DNA of 64,000 nt from Prevotella merdae (GCF_900290275.1 NZ_LT985325.1:35654-99653), one strand, 5' to 3'. Numbered from the stretch's first letter, positions 34,143-44,279 are shown. Made by a program: numbers and translations. Notes: generated by a model from the sequence alone, not told the origin.

Positions 34143-35396
34143 TTATTCGTAGCGCATCGACTTTGCCGGATGTATATGCGATATTAGATAGCTTGGTGCT
34201 ATAAGCACAAACATGGCTATCAATAATGTGGCGATGTTGAGGGCTATGATGAAGAGCCAGTTGATTTCTACCGGAACCGTGTCTACATAATAGGTTACGG
34301 GGTCAAGTTTTACGATGCCTGTTGTCTTCTGTAGTATAATTATAGCCAAGGCAATTACGTCGCCAATAATCAGGCCCTTGCCTATGATGAATGCAGCAAA
34401 CCACAGGAAGGTGTGTCGCACGGTAGAGTTGCGTGCTCCTAACGCCTTTAGTATGCCAATCATCGTTGTGCGTTCGAGGATGATGATAAGCAGTCCGCTA
34501 ATCATGGTAACCACAGCCACGGCAGTCATGATGGCAAGTATAATCCACACGTTAAGGTCGAGCAGGTCGAGCCAAGAGAATATCTGTGGCGACAGTTCGC
34601 GTATGGTCTTCGACGAGTATGTGTTGCCATATTGGTCTTGCGTACGGTTTACGCGTTGTGTAAGGATGTCGGCAGTATGTCGCAGACTGTCAAAGTTGTT
34701 TACCGTCAATTCGGCTCCCGTAGCCAGGTCTTCTGTCCATCCATTCAGCTTTTGTGCCGTGTATATGTCGCAGAAGCACGTTGTCTTGTCGTACTGTGAA
34801 AGATTGGTCTGGTAGATGCCCGCTATATTGAACCTTCTGGTGCGCACCCCGCCGTCGCCTATAAAGTAGGCAAAGATACGGTCGCCAGTCTTTACGCGTA
34901 GCTTCTGAGCCATTGTGTTCGATATAAGGATGCGGTTGGTGCTCGACTTGTCTGAGAACTTGGGTATGCTGCCTTCCACCATATTCTGATGAATAAAGGT
35001 GGTGTCGAAGTCGGGTCCTACACCCTTGAACATAACGCCAAGGAAGTCGTTGTCGGTCTTCAGAATGCCCTGCTTCATGGCAAAGCGTTGCACATGCTTG
35101 ATGCCTTGGGTGTGTTGCAGGATTTTAACCAGCGAGTCGTTAATCACTATAGGCACGTCGGTTGCAGCCGACTGTTGTGTATAGAAGTTGGCCACTTGTA
35201 TATGGCTGCCAAATCCAGCCACCTTGTCGCGTATGGTATGTTTGAATCCAAGCACAACACACACGCTCAGTATCATAACCGCCAATCCTATAGCCACTCC
35301 AGCCGTAGCTATGCGTATGGCAGGCTTTGACACCTGCTGTCGGTTGTCGTTATTGTCGGCGTAAATGCGTCGGGCTATAAAAAGTGGGAAGTTCAT
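34143..35396 (-). CDS. FtsX-like ABC permease, LolC/LolE type
   Basis: This 417-residue protein has an N-terminal membrane helix (about 27-50, IATAGVAIGLAVMILSVCVVLG), a periplasmic MacB-type domain (about 55-275) and three C-terminal helices (285-410) with the FtsX signature TTMIGILKALGARN. This is the topology of the lipoprotein-release permeases LolC/LolE. The ATPase partner is not adjacent. The neighbour upstream is an aminotransferase on the same strand with a hairpin between, so it probably has its own transcript. A role in moving lipoproteins to the outer membrane is inferred from the family. Confidence 0.85.
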   Translation of the reverse strand: MNFPLFIARRIYADNNDNRQQVSKPAIRIATAGVAIGLAVMILSVCVVLGFKHTIRDKVAGFGSHIQVANFYTQQSAATDVPIVINDSLVKILQHTQGIKHVQRFAMKQGILKTDNDFLGVMFKGVGPDFDTTFIHQNMVEGSIPKFSDKSSTNRILISNTMAQKLRVKTGDRIFAYFIGDGGVRTRRFNIAGIYQTNLSQYDKTTCFCDIYTAQKLNGWTEDLATGAELTVNNFDSLRHTADILTQRVNRTQDQYGNTYSSKTIRELSPQIFSWLDLLDLNVWIILAIMTAVAVVTMISGLLIIILERTTMIGILKALGARNSTVRHTFLWFAAFIIGKGLIIGDVIALAIIILQKTTGIVKLDPVTYYVDTVPVEINWLFIIALNIATLLIAMFVLIAPSYLISHIHPAKSMRYE

Positions 35397-35434
35397 TTCT
35401 ATATATTATAGAAGTACATTTCTATATATTATAA

Positions 35435-35458
35435 GAGGGTGTGCAACAACACACCCTC
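35435..35458 (-). terminator. Hairpin terminator after the aminotransferase
   Basis: GAGGGTGTG (35435-35443) pairs with CACACCCTC (35450-35458) around a 6-nt loop. Next to it a 24-bp direct repeat with core CATTTCTATATATTATA occurs at 35394 and 35418, so the permease start region overlaps a short tandem duplication. Confidence 0.65.
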
Positions 35459-35477
35459 CTAAATAATGATTTACAAT

Positions 35478-36689
35478 TTACACATTAAGGTCGTCCACGC
35501 GTCCAGGATAAGCCTCAAGAGCCTTGCGCAGCACGATAAGCGCACGTTCAAGGTCGTCCTTCTTAAGCACGTATGCTATACGCACCTGGTTGCGTCCTAC
35601 GCCTGGTGTGGTGTAGAAGCCTGCGGCAGGAGCCATCATTACGGTCTCACCTTCGTACGAGAATTCCTCAAGGCACCAGCGGCAGAACTTCTCGCTGTCG
35701 TCTACTGGCAGCTTAGCCACGGTATAGAATGCGCCCATAGGTATTGGCGAGTAAACGCCCGGAATGCGGTTTAGTCCGTCGATAAGGCATTTGCGTCGTT
35801 CCACATACTCCTCGTATACGTCGCGGTAGTAGTCTTCGGGAGCGTTGAGCGAAGCCTCTGCCACAATCTGACCCAACAAAGGAGGCGACAGACGTGCCTG
35901 GCACAGCTTCATAACGGCAGCTCTAACCTCGGCATTCTTTGTTATCAAGGCGCCAATACGTATACCGCACTCGCTGTATCGCTTGGAAACAGAGTCGATA
36001 AGAATTACGTTCTGCTCGATACCCTCCAAGTGGCAAGCCGAGATGTATGGCGAACCAGTATAGATATACTCGCGGTAAACCTCGTCAGAGAAGAGGTATA
36101 GGTCGTATTTCTTCACGAGGTCGCGTATCTGGTTCATCTCTCTGCGGGTGTACAGATATCCGGTAGGGTTGTTGGGGTTGCATATCAGGATTGCGCGTGT
36201 GTGCTCGTTGATAAGCTCCTCAAACTTCTCCACCTTAGGCAGCGAGAACCCCTCCTCAATTGTGGTTGCGATGGTACGTATCTTTGCGCCAGCCGAGATG
36301 GCGAAAGCCATATAGTTGGCGTATGCAGGCTCAGGAATGATGATTTCGTCGCCTGGGTTAAGACACGACATAAATGCGAAGAGCACAGCCTCCGAACCTC
36401 CAGCCGTGATGATGATGTCGTCTGCGTCCACGTTGATGTTGAATCGCTTGTAGTAGCCTGTAAGCTTTTGGCGATACGACAGATAACCTTGTGATGGTGA
36501 GTATTCAAGGACTGTGCGGTCGATGTGTTTAAGTGCATCAAGTCCAACTTGTGGTGTGGGCAGGTCGGGCTGTCCGATATTGAGGTGGAAGACGTTGATA
36601 CCCCGCTTCTTGGCATCAGCAGCCAAAGGAGCCAATTTACGAATTGGCGATTCGGGCATTTCTAGTCCGCGTACTGAAATTTCTGGCAT
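35478..36689 (-). CDS. Class I/II PLP-dependent aminotransferase
   Basis: This 403-residue fold-type I enzyme has conserved elements: NIGQPDLPTP at the N-terminus, TAGGSEAVLFAF, the NPNNPTGYLYT motif, Asp202 (SDEVY) contacting the PLP pyridine, and Lys236 in SVSKRYSECGIRIG forming the Schiff base, with an Arg-containing C-terminus. It resembles the aspartate/aromatic aminotransferase group; the amino donor cannot be set from sequence alone. It has a consensus promoter at 36733-36763 and a terminator at 35435. Confidence 0.92.
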   Translation of the reverse strand: MPEISVRGLEMPESPIRKLAPLAADAKKRGINVFHLNIGQPDLPTPQVGLDALKHIDRTVLEYSPSQGYLSYRQKLTGYYKRFNINVDADDIIITAGGSEAVLFAFMSCLNPGDEIIIPEPAYANYMAFAISAGAKIRTIATTIEEGFSLPKVEKFEELINEHTRAILICNPNNPTGYLYTRREMNQIRDLVKKYDLYLFSDEVYREYIYTGSPYISACHLEGIEQNVILIDSVSKRYSECGIRIGALITKNAEVRAAVMKLCQARLSPPLLGQIVAEASLNAPEDYYRDVYEEYVERRKCLIDGLNRIPGVYSPIPMGAFYTVAKLPVDDSEKFCRWCLEEFSYEGETVMMAPAAGFYTTPGVGRNQVRIAYVLKKDDLERALIVLRKALEAYPGRVDDLNV

Positions 36690-36732
36690 TTGCGTACTTT
36701 TTTATGTTGATAAAAGTTGTATCTGTAGAATG

Positions 36733-36763
36733 CAAAGTTACGACAAATAGGGTTAAGCGCAAA
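36733..36763 (-). promoter_or_regulatory. Aminotransferase promoter
   Basis: The minus strand reads TTTG (36760-36763), a 19-bp spacer and TAACTTTG (36733-36740). Confidence 0.7.
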
Positions 36764-36788
36764 ATTTTTTGCTTATAAATTGATCTTG

Positions 36789-39062
36789 CTATTGTCTTTT
36801 TGCTCCTTTGTTGGCTTCTGTCAGATGTTGTATGGCTTCCTCTTCGCCCACAATCCATATTATGTCGCCCAGTTTCAGGCGGTATGTTGAGTTTACCATC
36901 GACAGATTCTCCTTACCCTCCTCTCTGCCCACAACCATACAGTCGTATTGGTTGCGTATGCCGGTTTCGGGTAATGTCTTGCCCACGAATGGCGAGTGTC
37001 GGTCTATCACAATCTGCGATAGTCGCATCTCGCGTTTCTCTATGTTTGGGTCTTCGGGCACAATGTCGCCGTCTATGGCTGCTTGTACGGCTGCCAGCTG
37101 CGAGTCGCTTCCTATCACCTGAAGCCGGTCGCCTGGGAATATAATGGCGTCGCCACCAGGAATATTGATGCGTTGGTGTCCTCTCAATATGCTGCTTACG
37201 TGCACGCCAAAGCGGTTGCTCAGCCTCAGTTCGGCAAGTCCATGTCCAGCCCATGTCGAGTTTTCGGGCACATCGATGTCGGATATGTGTATGTCTCGGT
37301 CCAGCAGATGTCCCTCGTACAGAGGTTTCTTCAGTCCCAATACCTGCTGTTCGATGTCTCTCGACCTCAGGTTCTGTACAAACAGACGCTCCATCAGTAT
37401 GCTCTGTTTCTTCAGTCGTCGCGACAGAATCATTATAAATACCACAGCCACGGCAACCGTCAGCATCAGGGCATTGGTAAATCGTGTAAGGTAGTTGCAT
37501 ATATAGAACACGAATGCCGACGCTATAATCAGTCGCACAAATATGGTTACAAGCAGCGGCAGGCGGTTCATGCGGCTCTCGCCCCATAGTGCCTTAAACT
37601 CCTCCGAGTGGTTCTTCTTCATCACCATGGCTCTTAGGAATGGGGCTATGAACAATATTGTAAGCACCCCGCATATGCCGTTGGCCCACCAATGCATGTG
37701 CGGCATCATTCGGCGTACGAAAGGCAGCACAAACGAGAACATAACCGCGATGGTGGCTATGGACAATATGGAATATACGGTCGTAATGCGCGCCATCTGG
37801 GCTATAAGGCTATGCCAGTTGCCCTTAGGGGCAGAAGAGGGGTGGGATAGGGTGATGTTGTTCAGAGCGCGTATCCATGTCTTTGGCAGGCGGCGCTCAA
37901 GCACGCCATAGCACGGCACAGAGGCACGTATCATATAAGGTGTGAGGAAGGTTGTGGTTACAGATACTGCCACGACCACAGGGTAGAGAAATTCGCCCGT
38001 AACCTTAAGCGACAGACCCAATGAGGCGATGATGAAAGAGAACTCGCCTATCTGCGCCATGGAGAATCCGCAACGCATGGCCGACTTAAGCGACTGTCCG
38101 CCTATAAGGAATCCGAAGGTGCCGAATACAGCCTGGCCTACAAGTATCGTTAGTACCAGCACGCCTATAGGCACGGCATATTCGATGATGATGTTAAGGT
38201 TGACAAGCATGCCCACCGACACGAAGAAGATAGCGCCAAAGAGATCTTTTACGGGTGCCACAAGCTTCTCTATCTTGCCTGCCTCTATGGTCTCGGCAAG
38301 TATGCTGCCCATAACAAAGGCGCCAAAAGCCGAGCTGAATCCTACCTTGGTGGATATTACGGCCATAAGGCAGCATAGGCCCAACGACACTACAAGCAAC
38401 GTCTCGTTGTTGATAAACTTGCGTGTGGCTCGCAAGAAAAGGGGCACGGCAAATATGCCCACCACAAACCACAACACAAGGAAGAAGCCTATCTTCATAA
38501 CCGAGCCTATCATCTCGCCTCCATCAGGATTGGCTCCGCTTGCCAATGCCGACAGCATAACCATCATCACAATGGCAAGCACGTCCTCAAGTATCAGCAC
38601 GCTCATAACGGGTCCGGCAAATTTCTGCTGCCTAAGTCCCATATCGCTGAATGCCTTGTATATAATGGTGGTGGAACTCATGGCAAGCATACCGCCAAGG
38701 AATATGCAGTCCATGCGTTTCCAGTCGAAGGCATGGCCTACAACTATGCCCAGCGTCATCATGGCAAAGATGATGGTAAGGGTGGTTATAACTGGCGATA
38801 TGCCCATCTTTACAATCTTCTTGAAGGAGAAGTCCAGGCCCAAGGAGAAGAGCAAGAACATCACGCCAATGTCGGCCCAGGTCTTGATGTCGGTATTGTC
38901 GATTACAGACATGGTGTATGGCATGTGCGGACTTACGATGAAGCCAGCCATGATGTAGCCAAGGACAAGAGGCTGCTTGAGCTTCTTGAATAGTATCGTA
39001 ACCGCACCTGCCACTATAAGTATAAGGGCGAGGTCGTTGATAAGGGTTGGAACTTCTGACAT
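36789..39062 (-). CDS. CPA2 monovalent cation:proton antiporter
   Basis: The product is 757 residues from the start at 39062 (SEVPTLINDLALILIVAGAV). The N-terminal half (about 1-375) is a 12-helix Na+/H+-exchanger domain of the KefB/CPA2 type with PLVLGYIMAGF and LGLDFSFKK motifs. A second membrane part (about 420-560) follows. The C-terminus has two TrkA-C-like ligand-binding units (about 595-660 and 670-745), with no TrkA-N NAD-binding domain. Such double TrkA-C arrangements sense small ligands or ions. It probably moves K+ or Na+ against protons. A -7 box TACCTTTG lies at 39096-39103 upstream. Confidence 0.88.
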   Translation of the reverse strand: MSEVPTLINDLALILIVAGAVTILFKKLKQPLVLGYIMAGFIVSPHMPYTMSVIDNTDIKTWADIGVMFLLFSLGLDFSFKKIVKMGISPVITTLTIIFAMMTLGIVVGHAFDWKRMDCIFLGGMLAMSSTTIIYKAFSDMGLRQQKFAGPVMSVLILEDVLAIVMMVMLSALASGANPDGGEMIGSVMKIGFFLVLWFVVGIFAVPLFLRATRKFINNETLLVVSLGLCCLMAVISTKVGFSSAFGAFVMGSILAETIEAGKIEKLVAPVKDLFGAIFFVSVGMLVNLNIIIEYAVPIGVLVLTILVGQAVFGTFGFLIGGQSLKSAMRCGFSMAQIGEFSFIIASLGLSLKVTGEFLYPVVVAVSVTTTFLTPYMIRASVPCYGVLERRLPKTWIRALNNITLSHPSSAPKGNWHSLIAQMARITTVYSILSIATIAVMFSFVLPFVRRMMPHMHWWANGICGVLTILFIAPFLRAMVMKKNHSEEFKALWGESRMNRLPLLVTIFVRLIIASAFVFYICNYLTRFTNALMLTVAVAVVFIMILSRRLKKQSILMERLFVQNLRSRDIEQQVLGLKKPLYEGHLLDRDIHISDIDVPENSTWAGHGLAELRLSNRFGVHVSSILRGHQRINIPGGDAIIFPGDRLQVIGSDSQLAAVQAAIDGDIVPEDPNIEKREMRLSQIVIDRHSPFVGKTLPETGIRNQYDCMVVGREEGKENLSMVNSTYRLKLGDIIWIVGEEEAIQHLTEANKGAKRQ

Positions 39063-39162
39063 ATTATATATTTCGTTTTGTTTCTTATTGGTATACAAAG
39101 GTAACGAATTGTTTTTAAAACAAGTGCAACATTGGCGGGGTTTTGTTGTCTTGTCTAAAAAA

Positions 39163-40047
39163 ATGGTTCATCCGACATTTGGAGTGATAGAAGTGTAAAT
39201 TGCAGTTTATAGGTGCGATACGTTCTTATGGTCCTATACATTTAAAAATAACCGTAATATGCTTGTTTTCTTCCAAAATTGCTCGAGAAAACCTATATTA
39301 TGCGCCACAAACATTAAACATTGGTTAGTTGAAAGCTTTGGTACGATTGGCTCTCAAACATTTTTTTTACACTTTCTACAGCAAATAGGCACTAATTTTA
39401 TACTTTTAGCAAGGTTTTTCAACATCCGTGTTGGTTTTTTGTACTGATATTATCATTATATTCAATATGGTCTTTAGAATGTAACCTGCTGAAAATAAGC
39501 CTTTTATAGGGAAGTAGGTTGTGAAAATTCTTCCAATTCCAGTTCTTCCAATTAATTTTCAACGTATTGTCACATTCTCTTATATATATATAACTAATTA
39601 ATAATTAATTAATTATATAATCTTTAGAAAGCGGGTTGACATGAACATACACTTATTGGAATTGGAAGAACTGGAATATTGGAAGATTTTGGGAGGCATC
39701 AGGAAAATGGAGTGATAATAATAGTTTATTATATTGTAACAAGTTTATATAGTAGCGGAGGTCTCCGGCCTCCGCAGCAATCAATAATACAAACCCGAGG
39801 TTAAGCATGATTCGCCGCCTTTGGTGGCGCAAGCAATCATTTCTGTGGATTCTTGCATCGCGAAGCGTAGGCCATTCTGTGGATTCGAAAAGCTTAAGCC
39901 CGTAGGCTTCTGTGTGGTCTGTGCATTCTGTGGGAACTACAGACAAAAGAACTACAAGTAAAATTATACGTTCATTATACGAACATCAAGACGCCAACCT
40001 CCACGATAAACTCCAGCTTGTATCACTCCAAATATCGAATGAACCTT
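39163..40047. repeat. Widely spaced inverted repeat, possible element remnant
   Basis: The arms 39163-39193 and 40017-40047 are inverted copies over about 31 bp with five mismatches (shared GGTTCAT and ATTTGGAGTGATA). A weaker match, GCAGTTTATA against GGAGTTTATC, continues inward. They enclose 885 bp with no convincing gene. A related sequence forms a hairpin at 7178-7208. The pair could be ends of a degraded insertion element; the right arm lies 33 bp before the IS982 fragment. Within it, 39755-39775 forms a GCGGAGG/CCTCCGC hairpin. Confidence 0.45.
39530..39685. repeat. Inverted repeat around an AT-rich core
   Basis: CTTCCAATTCCAGTTCTTCC (from 39530) is mirrored by 39660-39685 (AATTGGAAGAACTGGAAT core) with a two-base insertion. 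The 100 bp between is almost pure A+T in the middle. No gene is credible in 39104-40079. Confidence 0.55.
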
Positions 40048-40079
40048 ATTTTCAGTAGGTTTCATTCTAAAGGCTATAT

Positions 40080-40351
40080 GTGATAGAATGTATAGACGAG
40101 TTTTGCAAACATTTTGATGCAGAAAATGCAGGAAATCTACTTGAAGACAACAGCGGAGTCAAGCGTAGACGTCGCCAAGCGTCGTTGTCCGACAGTGAAA
40201 TCATGACCATTTTGTTGTATTTTGGTACATTCCGTATTTTCAAGCACTACTACCTATTCTTCATCAAGGGTACGATGAAGTCATATTTCCCGAAAGCTGT
40301 GTCGTATAATCGCTTCGTGGACATTGGAAAGCCGCGTGTTCTTTCAGCTAA
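40080..40351 (+). pseudogene. IS982-family transposase, N-terminal fragment
   Basis: The first roughly 90 codons match the N-terminal third of IS982 transposases: SLSDSEIMTILLYFGTFRIF and KHYYLFFIKGTMKSYFPKAV, followed by SYNRFV. The usual MTILxxFHFGTF block is shortened by two residues, and the sequence loses similarity after PRVL. The catalytic DDE part is absent. The frame runs into the 3' end of the convergent secreted-protein gene. It is therefore a truncated, inactive remnant. Confidence 0.75.
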
Positions 40352-41095
40352 TTATTTCCTAAGTATTTTTGTCAAAGTCAAGTTCTTAGACTTATATATA
40401 CTTTTTGCTTCTTTTGGAGTTACATAATAAACATTGAGTATGCTTAGTTTTTCCTTCAAAACATTGCAGCCATAGGATTTCTTCCCAACATAGGCATTTA
40501 TCATCCATGTTGTATTTACTTGCTTTAAGTCATTTAGGTACAACTTTGAAGCACGGGAAGCAAAATGCAATTTTTCTGTAATTCCAGTAAAGTTTAACTT
40601 AAAACTGAGGACATGATAATCACCCATTTTCTCATTAAACTCATTGATTGTATAAATCGTAGAGTCATCAACGATTGATTTTTTACAAGGATAGCATCCT
40701 TTTTTATTAGAATTACGAGATACGAAAGTAAGTGTTAAAGGAGTCCCTATCAAATTGGCAACATTCTTTTTATGCTCCTGTATAAAAGAATCATTCTGCC
40801 ATTTTTCCTCATCCAACACTTTTCGTTTTACGTCTCTCTTGCCGTTGGAATCTGAAATTGTATAAACAACAAGAGCGGTACGTTTGTAAGCTTCTGTGCC
40901 TTCTATCAACTGCGTAGTTTCTTCCAAAGCAGTAACAATGGAAATCTTTTCAGAATTAGCATCATACTGCTTGTTTCCAAGCACATCGAACAAACAAACT
41001 CTGTTTGAGTCTGCTTTATTATTGATTACTTGCGCCTTTGAATTGCCAAAGGCAAAAAGAAGCAAAGCCAAAACTAAAAATTTAATCTTTTCCAT
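40352..41095 (-). CDS. Secreted protein, unknown
   Basis: The 247-residue product, counted from the start at 41095 (EKIKFLVLALLLFAFG), has a signal peptide ending near SKA-Q at residue 21. The mature part is mixed alpha/beta with KGCYPCKKSIVDDSTIYTIN (a CxxC-like Cys pair), YHVLSFKLNF and ASRASKLYLNDLKQ. No family is recognised. It is AT-rich compared with flanking core genes, stands alone on this strand, and its 3' end abuts an IS982 remnant. This suggests an acquired gene. Confidence 0.6.
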   Translation of the reverse strand: MEKIKFLVLALLLFAFGNSKAQVINNKADSNRVCLFDVLGNKQYDANSEKISIVTALEETTQLIEGTEAYKRTALVVYTISDSNGKRDVKRKVLDEEKWQNDSFIQEHKKNVANLIGTPLTLTFVSRNSNKKGCYPCKKSIVDDSTIYTINEFNEKMGDYHVLSFKLNFTGITEKLHFASRASKLYLNDLKQVNTTWMINAYVGKKSYGCNVLKEKLSILNVYYVTPKEAKSIYKSKNLTLTKILRK

Positions 41096-41280
41096 CTTTC
41101 CAAAGTTTAGAACTTGCATAATTAGTTTGTTAAACTTTCGACTGCAAAATTAATGAGAATTTGTTTAAGCAACAAGAAAATAAGGTCTAAATTATTAGTC
41201 AAAACAAATATGGAAGTGTTGTTTCGGAAGAAATTTTTTTTCGAGCACATAGTTGCAACAAGAGATTGTTTATATCGGCT

Positions 41281-41360
41281 TACGCGATTAGCCGAAATGC
41301 CTCACGCGACTAATGGAAATGCTTCACGCGACTAATGGAAATGCCCCATGCGAATAATCG
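41281..41360. repeat. Short 22-bp tandem repeat, unrelated to the other arrays
   Basis: Units start at 41281, 41303, 41325 and (degenerate) 41347. The core is CACGCGACTAATGGAAATGC in units two and three, which are nearly identical. The sequence is unrelated to the 16249 and 51824 arrays but shares their exact 22-bp period. The rest of 41096-41280 shows no gene. Confidence 0.75.
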
Positions 41361-41367
41361 TAGTTCC

Positions 41368-41420
41368 ATAAACAATCAAGGGAGGTATGGTCATAAGCCG
41401 TACCTCCCTTGATTGTTTAT
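41368..41420 (-). terminator. Strong terminator of the prfC-pepT operon
   Basis: A perfect 20-bp stem pairs 41368-41387 with 41401-41420 (CAATCAAGGGAGGT arms). It lies 12 bp beyond the pepT stop codon. Confidence 0.85.
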
Positions 41421-41431
41421 TATGTGTGATA

Positions 41432-42655
41432 TTAGTCGTTGAAATGAGCAGTCAGCTCGCATATCTTTATTACAACCTGCATAGCCTTCTCCATAACCTG
41501 TATGCTCACAAACTCGTGAGGGCCATGGAAGTTGCATCCGCCAGCGAATATATTAGGACAAGGCAGACCCTTGAACGACAGCTGTGCGCCGTCTGTACCG
41601 CCACGTATAGGCTGCACCTTAGGAGCAACGCCGTTGTCCTGCATGGCCTTAAGCACGATGTCTATCACGTGCATGTTGGGGTCAATCTTCTCCTTCATGT
41701 TGTAGTACTGGTCCTTCAGCTCTACAGCTACGGTTCCTTCGCCCCACTTCTCGTTCATCTTCTTTACGCAATCCTCGATAAAGTCCTTGCGGTCCTCAAA
41801 GCGCTCGCGGTCGTGGTCGCGTATGATGTACGACAATGTTGCCTTCTCGCAGCACGAGTTTATGCCCAGCAGATGATAGAAGCCCTGATAACCCTCGGTT
41901 TCCTCAGGAGTTTCGGCAGCCGGAATCATCTCGGCAAACTCCACAGCCAAGCGTGACGCGTTAACCATCTTGCCCTTGGCATAACCAGTATGCACGCTTA
42001 CGCCCTTGATGTGAACCTTTGCACCGGCTGCGTTGAAGTTCTCGTACTCAAGTTCGCCCAAGTCGCCGCCATCGATAGTATAAGCCCATTGGCAACCAAA
42101 CTTCTCCACATCGAAGTGGTGAGCGCCCATACCAATCTCCTCGTCTGGATTAAAAGCCACGCGAATATCGCCATGCTTAATCTCGTCATGGTCGCGCAGC
42201 CAGCACATAGCCTGAACAATCTCGGCTATGCCAGCCTTGTCGTCGGCTCCGAGCAAAGTGGTTCCATCGGTAACGATAATGTCCTCGCCGATGTGAGCCT
42301 TAAGTTCTGGGAATTTGGTAGGACTTGACACAATGCCCTCAGACAGCACAATGTCGCCTCCGTCATAGTTTTTCACGATGCGCGGATGTATGTTTGCTCC
42401 GCTGCAATCGGGAGATGTATCATAGTGCGAGATAAATCCTATAGTAGGAATCTCCTTCTTGGTGTTTGCCTTCAATGTGGCATAGATGTAGCCCTGCTCA
42501 TCCATTTCGACGTTGCTCAGTCCCTCACGCTCCAGTTCCTCTTTAAGGTACTTGGCGAAGACAAGCTGTTTCGAGGTGCTCGGTACTGTCTCCGAATCTT
42601 CGCTCGACTGTGTGTCGAACTTGGTGTAGTTTAAGAATCTTTCGGTAATATCCAT
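41432..42655 (-). CDS. pepT: Peptidase T (tripeptidase)
   Basis: This 407-residue M20 metallopeptidase releases the N-terminal residue of tripeptides. Metal ligands and catalytic residues are in the usual places: His77 and Asp79 (SHYDTSPD), [12 protein letters not shown] with the bridging Asp, [14 protein letters not shown] with the catalytic Glu pair, and the late His in CNFHGPHEF. The dimerisation domain occupies about 205-310. It is the last gene of a run with prfC (45-bp gap) and ends in a strong terminator. Confidence 0.96.
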   Translation of the reverse strand: MDITERFLNYTKFDTQSSEDSETVPSTSKQLVFAKYLKEELEREGLSNVEMDEQGYIYATLKANTKKEIPTIGFISHYDTSPDCSGANIHPRIVKNYDGGDIVLSEGIVSSPTKFPELKAHIGEDIIVTDGTTLLGADDKAGIAEIVQAMCWLRDHDEIKHGDIRVAFNPDEEIGMGAHHFDVEKFGCQWAYTIDGGDLGELEYENFNAAGAKVHIKGVSVHTGYAKGKMVNASRLAVEFAEMIPAAETPEETEGYQGFYHLLGINSCCEKATLSYIIRDHDRERFEDRKDFIEDCVKKMNEKWGEGTVAVELKDQYYNMKEKIDPNMHVIDIVLKAMQDNGVAPKVQPIRGGTDGAQLSFKGLPCPNIFAGGCNFHGPHEFVSIQVMEKAMQVVIKICELTAHFND

Positions 42656-42700
42656 TTTTCTAAGACTTTATGTTAATGATGGTGATAACACCTTCTTTGC

Positions 42701-44269
42701 TTAAAACTCGCTTGTAAAGTGGAACTTGATGTTCTTGAAGTCTTGCTGCGCCATAGACAGCACGTAGCCAGAGTCGGCAAGGAACACGTCGCGTCCGTCG
42801 CGATCCTTTGCCATATACTGATACTTGCGCTTCTTGAACTGGTCGAGTTCCTCGGCGTCGTCGCTCTCTATCCAGCATGCCTTGTGCAGATGAACGGGTT
42901 CCCAGCGGCATTTGGCGTTGTACTCGTTCTCCAGACGATACTGTATAACCTCAAACTGCAATTGTCCTACGGTACCGATAATCTTGCGGCCGTTGAACTG
43001 GTTGACAAACAGCTGAGCCACACCCTCGTCCATAAGCTGGTTGATACCCTTCTCAAGCTGCTTCGACTTCATTGGGTCGTCGTTCTCGATATATTTGAAC
43101 ATCTCTGGCGAGAACGAAGGCAGTCCGCGGAAGTGTAGCTTCTCGCCCTCGGTAAGCGTGTCGCCTATCTTGAAGATGCCATTGTCTGGCAGACCCACTA
43201 TATCGCCAGGCCATGCCTCATCGATAGTGCTCTTGCGTTGTGCCATAAACTGTGTTGGCGACGAGAAACGCAGAGTCTTGCCCTGGCGCACGTGCAGATA
43301 AGGCTTGTTGCGTTCGAACTTGCCGCTGCACACCTTGCAGAAGGCGATGCACGAACGGTGGTTAGGGTCGATGTTGGCTGTAATCTTGAATATGAAGCCA
43401 GTAAACTTCTGCTCCTCAGGCTCTACCACTCTCTCCTCGGCCTTTGTTGGCTTAGGCGACGGGGCAATTTTTACAAAGCAGTTGAGTAGCTCCTGAACAC
43501 CAAAGTTGTTCAATGCCGAGCCAAAGAATACTGGCGCAACCTCGGCCGAGCGGTAAGTCTCGACATCAAACTCAGGATAAACGCCGTCGATAAGCTCTAT
43601 ATCGTCACGCAGCTGCTTGGCATCGTCTTCGCCAATATGTGCATCCAGTTCGGCCGAGTTGATGTCTACCTCTACCTTCTCTGTAACACGTTGCTTGTCG
43701 GGCTTGAAGAGGTCGAGTTTGTTCTCGTATATATTGTATACGCCCTTAAACTTTACGCCTATGTTGATAGGCCACGACAGCGGACGCACGCTAATCTTTA
43801 GCTCTTCCTCAAGTTCGTCGAGCAAGTCAAATGGGTCGCGACCCTCGCGGTCCATCTTGTTTACAAAGATTATAACCGGAGTATTGCGCATACGGCACAC
43901 CTCCATCAGCTTGCGTGTCTGTGTCTCTACACCCTTAGCTCCGTCTACCACGATAATAGCCGAGTCGACAGCAGTAAGAGTGCGGTATGTATCCTCGCAG
44001 AAGTCCTGGTGACCCGGTGTATCAAGAATATTGATTTTGTATCCCTCGTAGTCGAACTCCATAACAGATGTAGACACCGAGATACCGCGCTGCTTCTCTA
44101 TCTCCATCCAGTCGGATGTTGCAGTCTTGCGTATCTTGTTGTTTTTAACTGCACCTGCCACCTGAATCTGTCCACCAAAGAGAAGGAATTTCTCGGTTAG
44201 TGTTGTCTTACCGGCGTCAGGATGTGATATAATGGCGAATGTTCGCCTGCGTTCTATTTCTTGATTCAT
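42701..44269 (-). CDS. prfC: Peptide chain release factor 3
   Basis: This 522-residue translation GTPase recycles RF1/RF2 from terminated ribosomes. It has G1 SHPDAGKTT (15-23), DTPGHQDF (G3) and [11 protein letters not shown] (G4). Domain II and the C-terminal RF3 domain (about 385-520) are complete. It lies 10 bp after the DUF4924 gene, within the same operon as pepT. Frame and length are normal. Confidence 0.97.
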   Translation of the reverse strand: MNQEIERRRTFAIISHPDAGKTTLTEKFLLFGGQIQVAGAVKNNKIRKTATSDWMEIEKQRGISVSTSVMEFDYEGYKINILDTPGHQDFCEDTYRTLTAVDSAIIVVDGAKGVETQTRKLMEVCRMRNTPVIIFVNKMDREGRDPFDLLDELEEELKISVRPLSWPINIGVKFKGVYNIYENKLDLFKPDKQRVTEKVEVDINSAELDAHIGEDDAKQLRDDIELIDGVYPEFDVETYRSAEVAPVFFGSALNNFGVQELLNCFVKIAPSPKPTKAEERVVEPEEQKFTGFIFKITANIDPNHRSCIAFCKVCSGKFERNKPYLHVRQGKTLRFSSPTQFMAQRKSTIDEAWPGDIVGLPDNGIFKIGDTLTEGEKLHFRGLPSFSPEMFKYIENDDPMKSKQLEKGINQLMDEGVAQLFVNQFNGRKIIGTVGQLQFEVIQYRLENEYNAKCRWEPVHLHKACWIESDDAEELDQFKKRKYQYMAKDRDGRDVFLADSGYVLSMAQQDFKNIKFHFTSEF

Positions 44270-44279
44270 AATAAATTCT

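Noticed and set aside
39259-39447. 62-codon plus-strand frame
   Set aside because: No promoter, no motif, Phe-rich as expected of AT-rich non-coding sequence.
39653-39946. 97-codon minus-strand frame in the antiporter-IS982 gap
   Set aside because: It runs through inverted repeats and repeated TTCTGTGG words; it looks like repeat-derived non-coding DNA.
41153-41335. 60-codon plus-strand frame
   Set aside because: Its end lies within the 22-bp tandem repeat and there is no family resemblance.
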